Shown piece after piece: positions 6,411 through 10,048 of a DNA stretch of 10,048 bases. The position numbers and the translations under genes are program-made. How positions within the stretch are numbered: position 1 is the first letter of the stretch; every line of letters starts with the position of its first letter. Source of the DNA: Bacteroidales bacterium UBA6248. GTDB taxonomy: Bacteria; Bacteroidota; Bacteroidia; Bacteroidales; Lentimicrobiaceae. The DNA lies in NCBI GenBank assembly GCA_002441345.1, contig DJVU01000004.1, forward strand, positions 14,242 to 24,289. The letters are read 5' to 3'. Under the pieces are notes generated by a model. That model was not told the origin of the DNA, ran no database searches, and was given only the letters and a program-made list of their open reading frames with translations.

Positions 6411-6422
6411 TTACATTTGTAA
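6411..6422. repeat. Perfect dyad TTACA-TT-TGTAA (operator-like)
   Basis: Fourth perfect match and the inverse complement of the 6320 site. On the plus strand it contains TACATTTG (6412-6419), an exact TAnnTTTG -7 element pointing away from XRE. It lies inside the only open frame of the gap (6350-6553, minus), where it would encode CYKCN. Confidence 0.55.
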
Positions 6423-6852
6423 CATTCTTGTCGATTGACCGGTACTTCTAATTCCTTTCCCTGGTGTTTAAGAACTGGCTTAAATTTGTTTACTAACAAA
6501 CTTTCCGACGATGGAATATCATCTCTATTGTTCACCCTGATTAAGTTCTGCAACAGTTAACATTAAGGAGTGCTTCTCTGCCTGCCCCCGATTCCGGTTT
6601 GCAGGTTTAGATAATAAGATGTTACTCAGTTAAAAATTCCGGTAAGGCGGTTGTTGCTTTTTTTCCATATTAATGAAAACGTACTCCCTTCCCTTTTCGG
6701 TGTCGGAAGCAATACCATCGTATAAAATTTTGAAATGAGAATAACCCCTGATTTTTTAACTATTCGCGTGCATTGTTACGAAGCCTTAAAAATATTCGAT
6801 TCTTTTGGGGATATATTCCTTGTAAAAACCTGCTAACGTATTAACAGCCAAT

Positions 6853-6876
6853 AAAAAATCCGGCGCTGGCCGGATT
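6853..6876 (-). terminator. Intrinsic terminator of the subtilase gene
   Basis: A perfect 8-bp stem (AATCCGGC at 6857-6864 with GCCGGATT at 6869-6876) and a 4-base loop. On the minus strand it is followed by six T residues (A-run 6853-6858, partly within the stem) and more AT-rich sequence. It lies 30 bases past the subtilase stop at 6906. The plus strand has no T-tract after the stem, so it works leftward. Confidence 0.85.
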
Positions 6877-6905
6877 CCTAATTTTGTATCAGAAAAAAAA
6901 TCGGA

Positions 6906-8591
6906 TTACTTTATCACCTTCGAAGCGCTGACAAAATACCCATCCGAGACTTTAATCATATAAATCCCGTTTGATAGCCGGTCAAGATTTTGAAGAACCA
7001 CCAGATTTTTACCTTTTGAAATTTCAATCCCGTTCATTGCGGCCACTTCCGTTCCTTTTGAGTTGATGACACGGATATCAACAACGATTGACTGATCGGT
7101 GGTAATTTCCACATTTATATAGGAGGAAAACGGGTTAGGGAAAGTCTTTACGGAATGCGGGTGATGTTTAATCTGAATCAGTGAATTTGTCAGTAAATTA
7201 TTGGCCAGTAAAAAGTTTGGTATGCCCCATCCTTTTTTGTTATCCGGGTTTGAGGCTTGCGATGCACTCATTTTTATTGCATGCATAAGATCCATGTTGC
7301 TCATGGTTGGGTTGGCCTGCCAAAGACATGCGGCAGCTCCTGCAATGATTGGAGATGAGAACGATGTACCGCTGCCTCCTGCAACTCCGGAAGGTATGGT
7401 TGCCACAATAGTACTCTGTCCCTGTGCCGTTACTTCCGGTTTGATCCGGCCGTCGGAGGTGGGACCGCGTGAACTGAACGAGGCATACAAACCGTTTGCA
7501 TCCACCGCTCCAATTGTGAATACACTGTCGCCATCCGCAGGCGCAGTAATGAATTGCCATTGTCCGGAGCCTGAATTTCCGGCACTGTTTACTACAAGTA
7601 TCCCTTTGGCTGCAGCCATATCTGCCCCTATTGTAACAGGAGTAGTATTTCCGTCCATATCCGCATAGGTGTGGTTTTCGGCAGGATTATCGAAAGTATT
7701 GTATCCCAGCGAAGAGTTGATAACATCAACCCCTACCGAATCGGCAAATTCGGCAGCATTAACCCAGTAATACTCTTCCATGAGGTATTCGGCAGTTGCA
7801 TCTTCCGATCTTAGCAGCCAGTAGGAAGCATGCGGAGCCGTTCCGATTATTTGTCCCGGCAAATTACCACCCATGGTAGATAAGACCATCATACCATGCG
7901 TACTTATGTTTGTGGCGTATACGTTGTTACCCGGCTGTACAAAATCCCTGGTACCAAGGATTTGCCCGTTAGCCCGGATACTGTCGAATGCTGCGAGCGT
8001 ATTCACACTGTTGAACCCTGCATCAATCACTCCTATGGTTATGCCTTTACCTGTAAAGCCCTGGTTGTGCAGCTGGTCAATATTAATCATCTGCGTCTGG
8101 TTACCAGAAGGGCCGTAATTAAATGCTCCGGTCGATTTGAATTGCTTGTGACGGTTTGATATCCGCTCCAGTCGCTCATTTTCGAAATGTGCCTTACGGT
8201 TGTGTTGAACCCGGTTGCGGTACAAATGGTCAGCTTCCTTAACATCAAGGATAAATGGCTTAGACGCAATCACACCTTTCAGCGTGGCTTCATCGGTATG
8301 AATGATTACCGTATTCAGCCATTTTGATGTATAAACCACCTCGGCTCCGGCAGCCTTGATTTGCTCCAGGTATGCCGGACTTACAGGAAGGTCGGTTTCA
8401 TTTACCGGAATACGCTGCACCAGCCTGCGTTCAATGGATTTTGCAGAAAGAAATGCAGAAGGATCTGAAATGCTGTAACTTGAATTGCTCTTATCGTTCA
8501 GCTTGAGCATGTAATAGGATTTAGCTTTCTGTGCACTGACAGACAGGGCAAGAAAAGAGACCAAAACCGGAAGTAGTAAAAATCTGGACAT
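6906..8591 (-). CDS. Secreted S8 subtilisin-family serine protease with T9SS C-terminal sorting domain
   Basis: A 561-residue exported protease. A Sec signal peptide (about 1-20, ending SVSA-Q) is followed by a pro-region (about 25-155) with SIERRLVQRIPVNETDLPVS, typical of Bacteroidota subtilases, then the S8 catalytic domain (about 165-470). The catalytic triad is visible: Asp190 (GVIDAGF), His232 (STHGMMV) and Ser410 (GSGTSFSSP), with oxyanion Asn339 (NSAGNSG). The C-terminus (about 482-561) is a type A type IX secretion sorting domain, starting FPNPFSSYINVEI and ending NGIYMIKVSDGYFVSASKVI. The protein should cross the inner membrane by Sec and the outer membrane by T9SS, to be released or surface-attached. 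The substrate is unknown. The ATG at 8591 directly precedes the signal peptide. It appears to be transcribed alone, 207 bases after prmC, with its own terminator. A near-consensus -7 box (GATATTTG, minus strand, 8664-8671) lies upstream, without a good -33 element. Confidence 0.95.
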   Translation of the reverse strand: MSRFLLLPVLVSFLALSVSAQKAKSYYMLKLNDKSNSSYSISDPSAFLSAKSIERRLVQRIPVNETDLPVSPAYLEQIKAAGAEVVYTSKWLNTVIIHTDEATLKGVIASKPFILDVKEADHLYRNRVQHNRKAHFENERLERISNRHKQFKSTGAFNYGPSGNQTQMINIDQLHNQGFTGKGITIGVIDAGFNSVNTLAAFDSIRANGQILGTRDFVQPGNNVYATNISTHGMMVLSTMGGNLPGQIIGTAPHASYWLLRSEDATAEYLMEEYYWVNAAEFADSVGVDVINSSLGYNTFDNPAENHTYADMDGNTTPVTIGADMAAAKGILVVNSAGNSGSGQWQFITAPADGDSVFTIGAVDANGLYASFSSRGPTSDGRIKPEVTAQGQSTIVATIPSGVAGGSGTSFSSPIIAGAAACLWQANPTMSNMDLMHAIKMSASQASNPDNKKGWGIPNFLLANNLLTNSLIQIKHHPHSVKTFPNPFSSYINVEITTDQSIVVDIRVINSKGTEVAAMNGIEISKGKNLVVLQNLDRLSNGIYMIKVSDGYFVSASKVIK

Positions 8592-8798
8592 GCAGGTTAA
8601 TTAATGTATAAAAAGTGAACACCAAAACACAGTAAAAAGTTTATCTTCTTCACACATAAGGCGCAAATATCGGTATTAGATCTGAATTTTTGTCCGTACA
8701 GGGTAAAATATTTGCCTGACTCTCTCACTCATCACGACAGGGATCTTTCGGGATGTTTCAGTCCGGAATTAAAGGTTGCCGGTGTGATATTGCTGCAC

Positions 8799-9662
8799 TC
8801 AGCTGCTGGCGAGCACTGCACAGGCAAAGCGGTCTTTGCCGTGCATATCTTTTATTATCCGGATGCCGGAAAACGAATGACTCTCCAGAAGCCTGTATAT
8901 GGAGCTGCCTTCGCATTCGTTTATTTCAAACCAGAGTTCACCATCCTCAAGCAGCATTCGTTCAGCATATGCGGCTATAGCATCATAATATATCAGAGGC
9001 TGGTCGTCGTTAACGAATAAAGCCAGAGAAGGCTCAAAATCAAGAACATTACTCTGCATTTTCGCCATCTCGGACCGCTTAACGTAGGGCGGATTACTGA
9101 CAATAAGGTTAAAAACCGGCTTGTATTCACCATCTGACGGATTCAGGATGTCTTCTTTTCTGAATTTAACCCTGGCTCCAAGCTTTTCGGCGTTAACAGC
9201 GGCAATACTGAGAGCCGCATCGCTAACATCGGTTGCTTCAACATAGGCATCCTTCAGCAGTTTTGCCAGTGAAACGGCAATAGCTCCGCTGCCTGTTCCA
9301 ATATCCAGAATTCTCAATCCGTGCCGGTTGCTGCAACGGTTTCGGATCAGATAAACCAGCTCTTCGGTTTCAGGCCTGGGTATCAAGACTCCCGGCCGAA
9401 CCGTAAACTCAAAATCACAAAACCAGGCTTTCCCGGTAACATACTGGACTGGTTTATAGGTAAGAAGTTCGTCAAGGGCTTTGCGAATGTCGGTTTCCAG
9501 ATCCTTTCCGGCCTCATTATCACGGATTAGCAGCCACTCCGACAACCCGTCAAAGACTCTCAGAGCTCTGAAAAGATATCGCTGAAGCGATTTCGCCTCC
9601 TCAAGTCCGTACAATGGCTCAAGATTTTGTATTACCAGCTGTTCAAGTTGCCTGTTCGTCAT
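8799..9662 (-). CDS. prmC: Peptide chain release factor N5-glutamine methyltransferase
   Basis: PrmC (HemK) uses S-adenosylmethionine to methylate the glutamine of the GGQ motif in release factors RF1 and RF2, raising termination efficiency. The 287-residue product has the N-terminal helical RF-binding domain (about 1-75) with PVQYVTGKAWF (71-81) and LIPRPETEELV (93-103). The SAM-binding motif LDIGTGSGAIAVSLA follows at 119-133, and the catalytic NPPY at 190-193 in VSNPPYVKRSEM. Length is normal. The ATG at 9662 follows a -7 box with a leader of about 11 bases. The gene is divergent from a partial gene at 9814. No strong terminator is visible in the 207 bases before the subtilase gene, so some read-through is possible. 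Confidence 0.96.
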   Translation of the reverse strand: MTNRQLEQLVIQNLEPLYGLEEAKSLQRYLFRALRVFDGLSEWLLIRDNEAGKDLETDIRKALDELLTYKPVQYVTGKAWFCDFEFTVRPGVLIPRPETEELVYLIRNRCSNRHGLRILDIGTGSGAIAVSLAKLLKDAYVEATDVSDAALSIAAVNAEKLGARVKFRKEDILNPSDGEYKPVFNLIVSNPPYVKRSEMAKMQSNVLDFEPSLALFVNDDQPLIYYDAIAAYAERMLLEDGELWFEINECEGSSIYRLLESHSFSGIRIIKDMHGKDRFACAVLASS

Positions 9663-9679
9663 ACCGGGTGTTTCGCCTG

Positions 9680-9687
9680 CAAAGTTA
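9680..9687 (-). promoter_or_regulatory. Probable -7 element of prmC
   Basis: The minus strand reads TAACTTTG, an exact TAnnTTTG match ending 17 bases before the prmC ATG, which implies a very short leader. No well-placed TTG was seen at -33. Confidence 0.5.
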
Positions 9688-9718
9688 ATCCGAAATTACG
9701 AAATCCGATTGCCAGCGT

Positions 9719-9750
9719 TTGCACAAGCAACAGCCGATTTAATACCTTTG
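9719..9750 (+). promoter_or_regulatory. Bacteroidota-type promoter of the gene at 9814
   Basis: TTG at 9719-9721 (within TTTG) and TACCTTTG at 9743-9750 are separated by 21 bases. They match both the -33 (TTG) and -7 (TAnnTTTG) elements of the Bacteroidota primary sigma factor. The predicted start near 9757 leaves a leader of about 57 bases. A GGAGGA run at 9783-9788 lies in the leader, too far from the ATG for normal Shine-Dalgarno spacing. Confidence 0.6.
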
Positions 9751-9813
9751 CGACCGCTGACCTTCAACAATAAAAAGCATCCGGAGGAAACACAAAGAAT
9801 AATATTGACAAAA

Positions 9814-10048
9814 ATGGGTTATTACATTGTCGACGGAATATGCAAAAAAGTGCCGGTCAATCCGGATGCGGGTGAAAAAACCAGCAATCCTGCACAGGAT
9901 GTCACCATTGCCCTGATGTTTATCCGTTCCGAAAGAGGTGCGGTGCGAGTGCATATCATCAACCCCTCCTCGCTTCCCCCTGAATTACTGTACAATAACA
10001 TTCTGCTCACAGCCCCGTATATACGCAGACTTGCAAAAACCGATCCTG
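9814..10048 (+). CDS. Hypothetical protein, N-terminal part (3' end outside window)
   Basis: The frame from ATG 9814 is open for 78 codons to the window edge. It begins MGYYIVDGICKKVPVNPDAG and continues with a likely beta-rich segment (DVTIALMFIRSERGAVRVHI), then NPSSLPPELLYNNILLTAPY. There is no signal peptide or membrane segment, so a cytoplasmic protein is likely. I do not recognise the family. Support for a real gene is the complete promoter 60-95 bases upstream, protein-like composition, and the absence of any plausible gene on the other strand. An in-frame TTG at 9805 is a possible alternative start. It is divergent from prmC across 151 bases. Confidence 0.65.
   Translation, partial: MGYYIVDGICKKVPVNPDAGEKTSNPAQDVTIALMFIRSERGAVRVHIINPSSLPPELLYNNILLTAPYIRRLAKTDP

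Larger units (their letters stand above)
5935..6852. other. AT-rich non-coding region of about 0.9 kb with a palindromic site cluster
   Basis: No convincing gene lies between the XRE promoter and the subtilase terminator. The half nearer XRE (about 5935-6430) is strongly AT-rich and holds the TTACAnnTGTAA dyads listed separately, plus a 9-base direct repeat TTTTAAGTG at 6159 and 6170. The other half (about 6430-6850) is less AT-rich and shows no clear motif or stable hairpin apart from a weak CCTGC/GCAGG pair (6581-6585 with 6601-6605). The longest frame, about 67 codons on the minus strand (6350-6553), begins with TTG and has no family resemblance I recognise. A decayed gene or an unannotated small RNA cannot be excluded. 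Confidence 0.6.

Noticed and set aside
6191..6422. Repeated short motifs read as a CRISPR array or iteron origin
   Set aside because: The units are 12-base palindromes with irregular spacing (16 to 70 bases). There are no long identical repeats and no Cas or Rep gene nearby.
6350..6553. Minus-strand frame of about 67 codons in the large gap
   Set aside because: It starts with TTG and has no promoter or ribosome-binding context and no recognisable family. Its Cys-rich patch CYKCN is produced by the TTACAAATGTAA dyad and needs no coding explanation.
7201..7668. Plus-strand frame of 155 codons inside the subtilase gene
   Set aside because: It lies wholly within the catalytic domain of a protein with intact triad motifs and shows no domain of its own. 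It is an antisense shadow.
8712..9020. Plus-strand frame of 102 codons overlapping the prmC 3' end
   Set aside because: Two thirds is antisense to conserved prmC sequence. It has no promoter match and no recognisable motif.

Overview
The window looks like a chromosomal segment of a Bacteroidota bacterium, probably related to Bacteroidales. The evidence is a secreted subtilase with a type IX secretion (Por) sorting domain, a GldI-like FKBP lipoprotein, several -7 promoter elements of the Bacteroidota form TAnnTTTG, few Shine-Dalgarno sequences, and moderate GC with AT-rich intergenic DNA. No tRNA, rRNA, CRISPR array, transposase or phage gene was seen.

Layout. Positions 1-1726 (+) hold the 3' part of uvrB (excision repair) followed closely by cysQ (3'-phosphoadenosine phosphatase). 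A leftward operon runs from 4741 down to 1780: nrnA (DHH/DHHA1 nanoRNase and pAp phosphatase, TTG start), a GldI-like FKBP lipoprotein, and a lipoprotein with three FKBP modules. It has a -7 box at its head and an intrinsic terminator whose A-tract touches the cysQ stop codon. ndk (+) diverges from nrnA and converges on an XRE-type HTH regulator (-); their stop codons overlap. Next is about 1 kb of AT-rich DNA without a convincing gene. It carries a cluster of palindromic TTACAnnTGTAA sites, the least explained feature of the window. Beyond it lie a T9SS-exported S8 protease (-) with its own terminator, prmC (-), and a divergent partial gene of unknown function that starts at 9814, runs off the end, and has the best complete promoter seen here.

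How the genes fit together. Most are housekeeping: DNA repair, pAp turnover (CysQ and NrnA have overlapping chemistry), nucleotide balance (Ndk), envelope protein folding (two FKBP lipoproteins), release factor methylation (PrmC) and secreted proteolysis. The regulatory novelty, if any, is the dyad cluster upstream of the XRE gene. Its motif matches the operator form known for BlaI/MecI/CopY repressors (TACAnnTGTA), but no such repressor is encoded here. The XRE protein is the only candidate binder in the window.
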